A DNA stretch of 27,190 bases from an uncultured Aggregatibacter sp. (lineage in GTDB: Bacteria; Pseudomonadota; Gammaproteobacteria; Enterobacterales; Pasteurellaceae). Location of the stretch: contig NZ_CABFLM010000056.1 in assembly GCF_901873365.1 (NCBI RefSeq), positions 1-27,190 of the forward strand, read 5' to 3'. Below the pieces are notes generated by a model, which made no database searches, was not told where the DNA came from, and worked only from the letters and a program-made list of their open reading frames with translations. Below are positions 14,074 to 20,609 of this stretch, in pieces; the stretch's first letter is position 1; every line of letters begins with the position of its first letter. The translations under genes and the position numbers were made by a program.

Positions 14074-15963
14074 TTATTCAGTTGCGCGAGCATTTTTATG
14101 TTCGCGGATTAAAGACAGAAACGCTTGTCCGAAACGCTCCAATTTGATCGTACCAACACCGTTAATTTGCAACATCTCAATATTGCTAACCGGTTGGTAC
14201 TGCGCCATTTCTTGCAAAGTCGCATCGTTAAACACGATATACGGGGGAATATTTTCCTTATCGGCAATTTGCTTACGCAAGAAGCGCAAACGTGCAAATA
14301 AATCTTTGTCGTAAGAACCGACCGCACTTTTGTGCATCATCGCAGTGGTAACGATAGACGATAGACGTGGCGTCGCCAATTCCAACGGCATCTCTCCCCG
14401 CAAAATCGGCTTCGCATTTTCCGTTAACTGTAACGTGTTACCGTACTCGCCGATGATTTGGCGCACAAAACCCAAATGAATTAACTGGCGTAATACTGAC
14501 TGCCAGTATTCCGTGCTGTGTTCTTTGCCGATGCCATACACACTCAGTTGGTCGTGTTGCTGATCACGAATTTTCTGATTATTCATGCCACGCAAGACGG
14601 CAATGACATAATGAGCACCATAACATTGACCGGTACGATAAATCGCCGACATGATTTTTTGCGCGTCCAACAACCCATCGTATTTTTTCGGTGGATCGAG
14701 ACAAATATCGCAATTTTGACAGGCGGTTTGACGATGTTCGCCGAAATAATTCAATAAGACCAAACGGCGACAGGTTTGGCTCTCGGCAAATTCGCCGATG
14801 GCTTGCAATTTATGCTGTTCAATTTGGCGTTGTGGCGTTTCCGGCTTTTCCATCAACATTTTGTTCAGCCACACATAATCCGCCGGGTCGTAAAATAACA
14901 CCGCTTCTGCCGGCAAATCGTCACGCCCTGCTCGGCCGGTTTCTTGATAGTAGGCTTCAATGCTACGCGGCAAATCAAAATGCGCCACAAAACGTACGTT
15001 GGATTTATTAATCCCCATACCGAAGGCGATCGTCGCCACCACCACTTGAATGTTATCCCGCTGAAAATCCCGTTGTACCCTTTCCCGCAAGCTATTTTCC
15101 ATGCCCGCATGATACGCCGCCGCCCGCACCCCTTTGTTGCACAAGGTCTCCGCAATGCGTTCCACTTTGTTGCGACTGTTGCAATACACAATGCCGCTTT
15201 TGCCTTTTTGTGCCACCACGAAACGACACAGCTGTTCCATCGGCTTAAATTTTTCCACCAAGGTATAACGAATATTTGGGCGATCAAAACTCCCTACATG
15301 GAAGTGCGGTCGATTTAGGCGGAGATTTTGCAGAATATCTTGTTGCGTTGTAGGGTCTGCCGTGGCTGTCAGCGCCATAATCGGCACATTCGGGAAACTG
15401 CCTTTTAAGCCGCCAAGTTGGGTATATTCAGGGCGAAAATCGTGCCCCCATTGGGAAATGCAGTGCGCCTCATCAATGGCGATAAAGCTCACCTGACATA
15501 AGGAAATAAATTGGAAAAAGCTGTTGGTCATGACTTTTTCCGGGGACAAATACAACAATTTTAACTGCCCGGAAATCGCCCTATTTTGCACCTGTTGCTG
15601 TTCTTCAAAGGTTTGCGAGGAGTTTAAATAATCCGCTTCTACACCACTAGCGCGTAGCTGATCCACTTGGTCTTTCATCAAAGAAATCAACGGCGACACC
15701 ACCAAGGTCATCCCATCAAAACACAATGCTGGAATTTGGTAGCATAACGATTTTCCCGTGCCTGTCGCCATGATGACCAAACAGTCCTGACCGTTCAGCG
15801 CCGCCTGGATAATTTCCTCTTGCCCTTTGCGGAAAGCTTGATAGCCGAACACCGAATGCAACACATTCTTTGCCGTCGCATAAAGTGCAGTGGATTTTGC
15901 CGACGATTTATCGAGAAAATCCACCGCACTTTTCATCGGTTCGTATGAGGTCAGGTGATTCAT
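14074..15963 (-). CDS. recQ: ATP-dependent DNA helicase RecQ
   Basis: RecQ is a 3'-5' superfamily 2 helicase acting in RecF-pathway recombination and fork repair. The 629-residue product has motif I ATGTGKS (Lys71), DEAH in FIAIDEAHCISQWGHD, and motif VI QETGRAGRD. The zinc-binding RQC region has CRRLVLLNYFGE and CQNCDICLDPP, and a C-terminal HRDC domain follows (about 545-620). The N-terminus is about 16 residues longer than in E. coli. Part of this extension (Lys-Ser-Ala-Val) is encoded by an uptake sequence at 15923-15931. The ATG overlaps the last base of the cyaY stop codon (TAATG), so translational coupling is likely. No terminator is seen before gyrB. Confidence 0.96.
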   Translation of the reverse strand: MNHLTSYEPMKSAVDFLDKSSAKSTALYATAKNVLHSVFGYQAFRKGQEEIIQAALNGQDCLVIMATGTGKSLCYQIPALCFDGMTLVVSPLISLMKDQVDQLRASGVEADYLNSSQTFEEQQQVQNRAISGQLKLLYLSPEKVMTNSFFQFISLCQVSFIAIDEAHCISQWGHDFRPEYTQLGGLKGSFPNVPIMALTATADPTTQQDILQNLRLNRPHFHVGSFDRPNIRYTLVEKFKPMEQLCRFVVAQKGKSGIVYCNSRNKVERIAETLCNKGVRAAAYHAGMENSLRERVQRDFQRDNIQVVVATIAFGMGINKSNVRFVAHFDLPRSIEAYYQETGRAGRDDLPAEAVLFYDPADYVWLNKMLMEKPETPQRQIEQHKLQAIGEFAESQTCRRLVLLNYFGEHRQTACQNCDICLDPPKKYDGLLDAQKIMSAIYRTGQCYGAHYVIAVLRGMNNQKIRDQQHDQLSVYGIGKEHSTEYWQSVLRQLIHLGFVRQIIGEYGNTLQLTENAKPILRGEMPLELATPRLSSIVTTAMMHKSAVGSYDKDLFARLRFLRKQIADKENIPPYIVFNDATLQEMAQYQPVSNIEMLQINGVGTIKLERFGQAFLSLIREHKNARATE

Positions 15964-16271
15964 TAACCGAGCTGCACCTGCTCACCATGTTTAGCAAGCG
16001 CTTCGGTTAGCGCTTGCCAGAAGTCTAAGCCGTCGTTGCTGACCCAACGTCCATTTTTATAGGCAAAATGGAAACCGCCATTGTGGCTCGCCAACCATAA
16101 TTCCAACAACGGTTCTTGTTTGTTGATCACTATTTGACTGCGATCGCCAAGCGTAATCGTGAACACGGAGCCTTGGCGTTCACAATCGGCGTCACAATCT
16201 TGCGCTTCTAGTTGCTCTTCAATTTCATCCCAAATTTGCTCGATTTTCTGATGAAACTCGATGATATTCAT
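15963..16271 (-). CDS. cyaY: Iron-sulfur assembly regulator CyaY (bacterial frataxin)
   Basis: CyaY binds iron and the IscS cysteine desulfurase and modulates Fe-S cluster assembly in the cytoplasm. The 102-residue product starts MNIIEFHQKIEQIWDEIEEQLE, the acidic first helix that binds metal. It also carries the frataxin sheet motifs TITLGDRSQIVINKQ, PLLELWLAS and GFHFAYKNGRW. The ATG (complement of 16269-16271) has GGAG seven bases upstream; the open frame continues to 16337 without a better start. It is divergent from lptM-lysA, as in E. coli where cyaY faces yifL, and is transcribed together with recQ. Confidence 0.95.
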   Translation of the reverse strand: MNIIEFHQKIEQIWDEIEEQLEAQDCDADCERQGSVFTITLGDRSQIVINKQEPLLELWLASHNGGFHFAYKNGRWVSNDGLDFWQALTEALAKHGEQVQLG

Positions 16272-16304
16272 AAAATCACTCCAATAAATGACAGTAGGAC
16301 GGAA

Positions 16305-16332
16305 ATTATAAAGATTTTCTGTGCGTTGTGAT
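16305..16332 (-). promoter_or_regulatory. Putative promoter of cyaY-recQ
   Basis: On the minus strand a perfect TATAAT -10 box (complement of 16305-16310) follows ATCACA (complement of 16327-16332, 4 of 6 to the -35 consensus) after 16 bases. The cyaY start codon is 33 bases downstream. Confidence 0.5.
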
Positions 16333-16392
16333 AGCACAAAGCCGGATTTAGTGGTAAAAAGAACAGTCTAATTTGAGCACAAGGAACAACCA

Positions 16393-16512
16393 ATGAAAAA
16401 ACTGATTTCCGTATTTTTACTCATCACATTGTGTGTGCTAAGTACCGGCTGCGGCGTTAAAGGCCCATTATATTTTCCTGAACAAGACAGCGCTCAGAAA
16501 ACAAGCAAATAA
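16393..16512 (+). CDS. lptM: LPS-assembly lipoprotein LptM (YifL family)
   Basis: This 39-residue lipoprotein starts MKKLISVFLLITLCVLSTGC. The first 19 residues form a signal peptide and LSTGC is the lipobox, with Cys20 as the lipidated residue. The mature N-terminus CGVKGPLYFP is the signature of YifL/LptM, which helps LptD fold and acquire its disulfides in the outer membrane. It is shorter than the E. coli protein, whose long tail is missing here, leaving only about ten residues after the signature. AAGGAA precedes the ATG. It lies between divergent cyaY and lysA, 18 bases before lysA, and is probably co-transcribed with it. Confidence 0.9.
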   Translation: MKKLISVFLLITLCVLSTGCGVKGPLYFPEQDSAQKTSK

Positions 16513-16530
16513 CTTTTTATAGGCGACTCT

Positions 16531-17781
16531 ATGGATTTTTTTCAATATAAAAACAATCAACTCATGGCGGAAAATCTGCCGGTCAAACAATTGGCCGAAC
16601 AATTTGGCACGCCATTGTATGTTTATTCCCGAGCCACCCTTGAACGCCATTGGCACGCGTTTAATAACGCGTTTGGCGAGCATCCGCACTTGGTGTGTTT
16701 TGCGGTGAAATCCAACCCGAATATTGCGATTTTAAACGTGATGGCAAAATTAGGTTCGGGCTTTGACATTGTGTCCCAAGGGGAATTAGAACGTGTCCTT
16801 GCCGCTGGCGGTGACGCCGGCAAGGTGGTCTTTTCCGGCGTCGCAAAATCCCGCCAAGAAATCGCCCGCGCCTTAGAAGTCAATATTCGCTGTTTCAACG
16901 TGGAATCGGAAGCGGAATTATTACGTATTAATCAAATCGCCGGTGAAATGGGCAAAATCGCCCCGATTTCATTGCGCGTAAATCCGGATGTGGACGCCCA
17001 TACGCACCCTTACATTTCCACAGGGTTAAAAGAAAATAAATTCGGCGTGAGCGTAGAACAAGCTCGTGAAGTCTATAAAGTAGCCGCTACCTTACCGAAT
17101 ATTAAAATTGTCGGCATGGATTGCCACATCGGCTCTCAACTCACGGAATTACAACCCTTTTTAGATGCGGTAGATCGCTTAATTGTGCTCATGGAACAAT
17201 TAAAACAAGATGGTATCCATTTAAAACACTTGGACTTAGGCGGCGGCTTAGGCGTGACTTACACTGATGAAGCCCCGCCACATCCGACAGAATACGCCAC
17301 AGCGTTATGGGAAAAATTAAGTGCATTCAGTGAGCTAGAAATCATCGTCGAACCGGGGCGCGCCATTACCGCCAACGCGGGCATTTTAGTCACCAAAGTG
17401 GAATATTTAAAATCTAACGAAAGCCGCAATTTTGCCATTGTGGATGCGGGTATGAACGACATGATTCGCCCGGCACTGTATCAGGCCTACATGAATATTT
17501 TAGAAATCGACCGCACTTTAGTGCGTGAAGAAAAAATCTATGATGTGGTCGGCCCAATTTGCGAAACCTCCGATTTCCTCGGCAAACAACGCAAACTTGC
17601 CATTGCGGAAGGGGATTATTTAGCCCAACGATCTGCCGGTGCCTACGGCGCAAGTATGTCTTCCAACTATAACTCTCGCCCAAGAACAGCGGAAGTGATG
17701 GTGGATGGTGATAAAGCGTATCTTATCCGCCGCCGCGAGGCTTTAAACGAATTGTGGCAATTAGAAAGCGTATTGCCGTAA
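16531..17781 (+). CDS. lysA: Diaminopimelate decarboxylase LysA
   Basis: LysA is the PLP enzyme that decarboxylates meso-diaminopimelate to L-lysine, the last step of lysine synthesis. The 416-residue product has the alanine racemase-like barrel with the PLP lysine Lys60 in CFAVKSNPN, then CHIGSQL, LDLGGGLGV and EPGRAI. The C-terminal domain has GPICETSDFLG, with the active-site Cys and Glu, and AGAYGASMSSNYNSRPR. The ATG at 16531 follows the lptM stop by 18 bases. No lysR-type regulator is adjacent, unlike in E. coli. An uptake sequence is at 17510-17518. The gene ends at the terminator at 17801-17829. Confidence 0.97.
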   Translation: MDFFQYKNNQLMAENLPVKQLAEQFGTPLYVYSRATLERHWHAFNNAFGEHPHLVCFAVKSNPNIAILNVMAKLGSGFDIVSQGELERVLAAGGDAGKVVFSGVAKSRQEIARALEVNIRCFNVESEAELLRINQIAGEMGKIAPISLRVNPDVDAHTHPYISTGLKENKFGVSVEQAREVYKVAATLPNIKIVGMDCHIGSQLTELQPFLDAVDRLIVLMEQLKQDGIHLKHLDLGGGLGVTYTDEAPPHPTEYATALWEKLSAFSELEIIVEPGRAITANAGILVTKVEYLKSNESRNFAIVDAGMNDMIRPALYQAYMNILEIDRTLVREEKIYDVVGPICETSDFLGKQRKLAIAEGDYLAQRSAGAYGASMSSNYNSRPRTAEVMVDGDKAYLIRRREALNELWQLESVLP

Positions 17782-17800
17782 TGCAACATGAAACATAAAA

Positions 17801-17829
17801 ATCCCGCAAACTGATTTGCGGGATTTTTT
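17801..17829. terminator. Bidirectional terminator between lysA and hslO
   Basis: Perfect 10-bp arms ATCCCGCAAA (17801-17810) and TTTGCGGGAT (17815-17824) enclose a CTGA loop. A T run follows on the plus strand and an A run precedes it. It serves lysA rightward and hslO leftward; the hslO stop codon begins at 17831. Confidence 0.93.
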
Positions 17830-17830
17830 G

Positions 17831-18703
17831 TTAGTGGTTTGATGCTTTTAATTTCTCAATCGTTTCTTTATTGAAGAAATAATGCGTGCCACAACATTCG
17901 CATTGCATGTCGATGGTGCCTTGGTGTTCAGCGAGGATATGGTCGATTTCCTCTTCTGAAATTAACAACAAGGCCGCGCCTGAACGTTCTTGCGAACAGC
18001 CACAGTGGAAGGTCACCGATTGCGGTGCGAAGAGTTCAACGGTTTCTTCGTGGTATAAGCGGTACAATAATTCATCTGCGCTTAAACCAAAAATCTCTTC
18101 GTCTTTAATGGTGGCGGTTAAGGTGGCTAAATGTTCGAAATCGTCCGGTGAGCCTGAACCATCCGGGACGATTTGCAATAACACACCGGCGGCGACCGGT
18201 TTGCCGTCATATTCACCACTGCGGATAATCAGTTGTGTTTGAAGTTGTTCGGAACGGACGAAATAGTCTTCCAAACATTCGCTGATAGTGGGTTTGTCGA
18301 GGGGCACGATTCCCTGATAGCGTTCGCCTTCTTTCGGTGCAATGGTGATCACCAACACGCCTTTACCGATCATTTGGTGCAGGGTCATGCCGTTATCAAT
18401 ATCGCCTTGTAAACGGGCAAGCGCACGGATTTGCTGCTGATCGTTGCCGTTGACTAACGCCAGTTTTAAAGGGCCATCGCCTTGAATTTGCACAGTGATG
18501 TCGCCGTTAAATTTTAAGGTGGCGGTCAATAAACTGGTGGCGACCATCATTTCGCCTAATAAATTGCGCACGGCTTGCGGGTAATGATGGGTGTTTAAGG
18601 TGTCGTTGAACGTTTGATTTAAGCGTACCCATTCGCCACGCACTGCGCGGTCTTTGAATAGATAACGATAAAGTTGGTCGTTGTCTTTAGTATAAGTGGT
18701 CAT
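17831..18703 (-). CDS. hslO: Redox-regulated chaperone Hsp33 (HslO)
   Basis: Hsp33 is a cytoplasmic holdase activated when oxidation releases zinc from its C-terminal domain. The 290-residue product matches the family length. The redox switch is visible as Cys234-x-Cys236 in FHCGCSQERS and Cys268-x-x-Cys271 in QCECCGTHYFF. An additional Cys270 sits inside the second pair, which is not part of the standard motif. The N-terminal part has YRYLFKDRAVRGEWVRL and the MMVATSLLTATLKF core. It is last in the leftward yrfG-hslR-hslO group, 66 bases after hslR, with its own candidate promoter at 18734-18762. The E. coli order is the same. Confidence 0.96.
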   Translation of the reverse strand: MTTYTKDNDQLYRYLFKDRAVRGEWVRLNQTFNDTLNTHHYPQAVRNLLGEMMVATSLLTATLKFNGDITVQIQGDGPLKLALVNGNDQQQIRALARLQGDIDNGMTLHQMIGKGVLVITIAPKEGERYQGIVPLDKPTISECLEDYFVRSEQLQTQLIIRSGEYDGKPVAAGVLLQIVPDGSGSPDDFEHLATLTATIKDEEIFGLSADELLYRLYHEETVELFAPQSVTFHCGCSQERSGAALLLISEEEIDHILAEHQGTIDMQCECCGTHYFFNKETIEKLKASNH

Positions 18704-18733
18704 CTTTTATTCCTAATTGAATGTTGTTCGCCA

Positions 18734-18762
18734 AATATAAGGGCGTTTCTCTCGATTACAAG
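18734..18762 (-). promoter_or_regulatory. Candidate hslO promoter, possibly heat-shock type
   Basis: On the minus strand CTTGTAA (complement of 18756-18762) is followed by CCCTTATAT (complement of 18735-18743). Read as sigma-70 it is TTGTAA, 16 bases, TATATT. Read as sigma-32 it is CTTGTAA (one mismatch) and an imperfect CCC-rich -10. Heat induction of Hsp33 is known in E. coli; which sigma factor applies here cannot be told from sequence alone. Confidence 0.4.
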
Positions 18763-18769
18763 GTGGCGC

Positions 18770-19186
18770 TTATGCTTGGTTTTGATGTTTGAATTTAAGT
18801 AAATCGCGACGTTCTTTTTTGTCTGGGCGGCGATCAGGGTGCGGCATGGACAGCGCGTTCATTTTGCGTGCCATGGCAAGTTTTTCTCGATTGGCAATGC
18901 TTTGTTCCGTTTCTCGGTAAAGCAGCTGTGCTTCCGGTGCGCTTCTCCGTTGGGTGGAAAGCGCCAACACAACGATTTCTTTTTCGTCACTGCCTTGGCG
19001 TATTTTTAGGGTGGCACCCACTTCTACGATTTTATTCGGTTTGCTACGTTGCCCGTTGTAATGGACTTTGCCTCCGTCAATCATTTCTTTGGCGAGTGTG
19101 CGGGTTTTGTAAAAACGCGCTGCCCACAGCCATTTGTCCAAACGCACAGCTTCTTTTTTTTCTTCTATTTGAGAATGTTTTGCCAT
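18770..19186 (-). CDS. hslR: Heat-shock protein 15, ribosome-associated S4-domain protein (HslR)
   Basis: Hsp15 binds 50S subunits that still carry a nascent peptidyl-tRNA after abortive dissociation and helps recycle them. The 138-residue product has the S4 RNA-binding fold at about 13-75: VRLDKWLWAARFYKTRTLAKEMI then GGKVHYNGQRSKPNKIVEVG. A basic C-terminal tail (HPDRRPDKKERRDLLKFKHQ) follows. AAGGA lies just before the ATG, overlapping the yrfG stop region; the gap to yrfG is 12 bases, so the two are co-transcribed. hslO follows downstream. Confidence 0.96.
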   Translation of the reverse strand: MAKHSQIEEKKEAVRLDKWLWAARFYKTRTLAKEMIDGGKVHYNGQRSKPNKIVEVGATLKIRQGSDEKEIVVLALSTQRRSAPEAQLLYRETEQSIANREKLAMARKMNALSMPHPDRRPDKKERRDLLKFKHQNQA

Positions 19187-19198
19187 GTTGCTGCGTCC

Positions 19199-19858
19199 TT
19201 ACAGTAAAGTGCGGTAGTTTTTGACAGAGAAATGACGCTCAAAGGATTTGTCCGCCAAGGTACTGTCCGGATTTTCCACGCCGATGGTGTAGGCGATGCC
19301 AAATTTTTTAGCACTATCTAACACCGGTTCTGTGTCGTCAATAAAAAGGGTTCGGCTTGGATCGAATGGCGTGAATTGTTGCAAACGTTGCCACAAAGCC
19401 TGTTCCACTTTGGGCGCATTAAACTGATGGCTGGAGAGCAATAAATCAAAGTGCGGTGCTAAATCGCAGTGTTTTAATTTTTCTGCCAAACTGAACGGAT
19501 GGCTGTCGGTGAGCAAAATTAATTTTTTGCGACGTTCGCGGGCGGCTTGTAAAAACGGATACACATCCGACCGCACTTTGATGTAGTCGCGCTGTTGTTG
19601 TAACAATTCGCGCAACGGTAAATCTAAATTTTTCGCCCAAAAATCAATGCAATACCATTGCATACTGAATTCCACCTGTTGATAACGGCGATGGATCAGT
19701 TCACGGCTTTGTTCCACGGAAAGCTTGAATTTGTCGGCATACGCCTGCGGCACCACCTTTTTCCAGAAACGATGATCGAAATACAGATCGATTAGCGTGC
19801 CGTCTAAATCCAGAATCACGGTGTCGATTGCTTGCCAGTCAAATTTTTGTTGCGCCAT
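19199..19858 (-). CDS. yrfG: HAD-family GMP/IMP nucleotidase YrfG
   Basis: YrfG is a haloacid dehalogenase-type phosphatase that in E. coli prefers GMP and IMP. The 219-residue product has the nucleophile motif DLDGT (Asp17, Asp19) in VILDLDGTLIDLYFD. Motif II is ILLTDSHP, and motif IV is FIDDTEPVLDSAKKFG near the C-terminus. NPDS and a HFSVKNYRTLL tail parallel E. coli YrfG. It heads the leftward yrfG-hslR-hslO group and is divergent from nudE. The purines nearest the ATG (AGGG) are unusually close to it, so initiation may be weak. Uptake sequences lie at 19207-19215, 19449-19457 and 19570-19578, three within one small gene. Confidence 0.92.
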   Translation of the reverse strand: MAQQKFDWQAIDTVILDLDGTLIDLYFDHRFWKKVVPQAYADKFKLSVEQSRELIHRRYQQVEFSMQWYCIDFWAKNLDLPLRELLQQQRDYIKVRSDVYPFLQAARERRKKLILLTDSHPFSLAEKLKHCDLAPHFDLLLSSHQFNAPKVEQALWQRLQQFTPFDPSRTLFIDDTEPVLDSAKKFGIAYTIGVENPDSTLADKSFERHFSVKNYRTLL

Positions 19859-19887
19859 CCCTGTTGTGGCCCCTTTTCTTTGTAAAA

Positions 19888-19915
19888 ATAGTGGGGTATG
19901 GTATCGCTATTTCAG
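19888..19915 (-). promoter_or_regulatory. Candidate sigma-32-like promoter of yrfG-hslR-hslO
   Basis: On the minus strand CTGAAA (complement of 19910-19915), 13 bases, then CCCCACTAT (complement of 19888-19896) resemble the sigma-32 boxes CTTGAAA and CCCCATnT. The CCCCA block is the strongest part. It is 30 bases upstream of yrfG, the first gene of a group encoding two heat-shock proteins. The match is imperfect. Confidence 0.4.
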
Positions 19916-19945
19916 TGGTTTGTAAAACAAGGGAAGAAGAGAACA

Positions 19946-20491
19946 ATGTTACAAAAACCAACCATTCTCAATATAAAAACGGTAGCAAAATCAACGATAT
20001 TTGAAATTCAATCGGTGGATTTGAAATTCGCCAACGGAACGCACCGCACTTATGAACGTTTTCGCCCCGGTAAATATGCCTCGGTGATGGTGGTGGCGAT
20101 TGATGGCGAGGAGATGTTGTTAGTGCGTGAATATGCCATGGGAACAGAGCGCTATGAGTTAGGATTTGTGAAGGGCAGAATGGATGCCGGTGAAACGCCG
20201 GAACAAAGTGCCAATCGCGAGTTGCAAGAAGAAATTGGTTTAGGCGCAACATCTTGGGTACATTTGCGCACGATTAATTCATCCGTTGGCTTCATGAATA
20301 ATCCTATGCACATTTTATTGGCACAGAATTTTTATCCGAGCAAACTGGAAGGTGATGAGCCGGAACCGTTACAAGTGGTACGCGTGCCGTTGGCAAACAT
20401 TAACGAATTATTGTATGACCCTGAATTCAATGAAGCGAAAAATCTGACTGCACTTTATTTACTTCGGGATTATTTAAATAATTATGAATAA
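19946..20491 (+). CDS. nudE: ADP compounds hydrolase NudE (Nudix family)
   Basis: NudE hydrolyses ADP-ribose, diadenosine triphosphate, NADH and similar ADP compounds. The 181-residue product begins MLQKPTILNIKTVAKS, as E. coli NudE does after a few residues. The frame is open back to 19898 but the ATG at 19946, with AAGAAGAGA upstream, fits the family. The Nudix box is complete: GRMDAGETPEQS followed by ANRELQEEIGLG (G-x5-E-x7-REUxEExGU). SLEGDEPEPLQVVR and DPEFNEAKNLTALYLLRDYL are family-specific. It is divergent from yrfG. Its last codons carry one of two TTATTTAAATAA palindromes. Confidence 0.95.
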   Translation: MLQKPTILNIKTVAKSTIFEIQSVDLKFANGTHRTYERFRPGKYASVMVVAIDGEEMLLVREYAMGTERYELGFVKGRMDAGETPEQSANRELQEEIGLGATSWVHLRTINSSVGFMNNPMHILLAQNFYPSKLEGDEPEPLQVVRVPLANINELLYDPEFNEAKNLTALYLLRDYLNNYE

Positions 20492-20512
20492 TTGCTGTGG
20501 TTATTTAAATAA
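20470..20512. repeat. Duplicated 12-bp palindrome at the nudE end
   Basis: The perfect palindrome TTATTTAAATAA occurs at 20470-20481 (inside nudE) and again at 20501-20512 (after its stop), 31 bases apart. It may be a paired binding site for the downstream transporter gene or simply AT-rich coincidence. Confidence 0.4.
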
Positions 20513-20609
20513 ATTCTAATGAAAATAAAAAGATATTAAATGAAACTTGATTATTCACCGGTTTTTTGTCAAGGTGGCAACGTTTTTTATTAAAAAAATA
20601 GGTAATGTT

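Noticed and set aside
16320..16340. CRP or LysR operator at TTGTGATAGCACAA between cyaY and lptM
   Set aside because: The half-sites have the wrong spacing for CRP (4 instead of 6 bases between TGTGA-type arms), and no LysR gene is adjacent. The symmetry is short enough to be chance.
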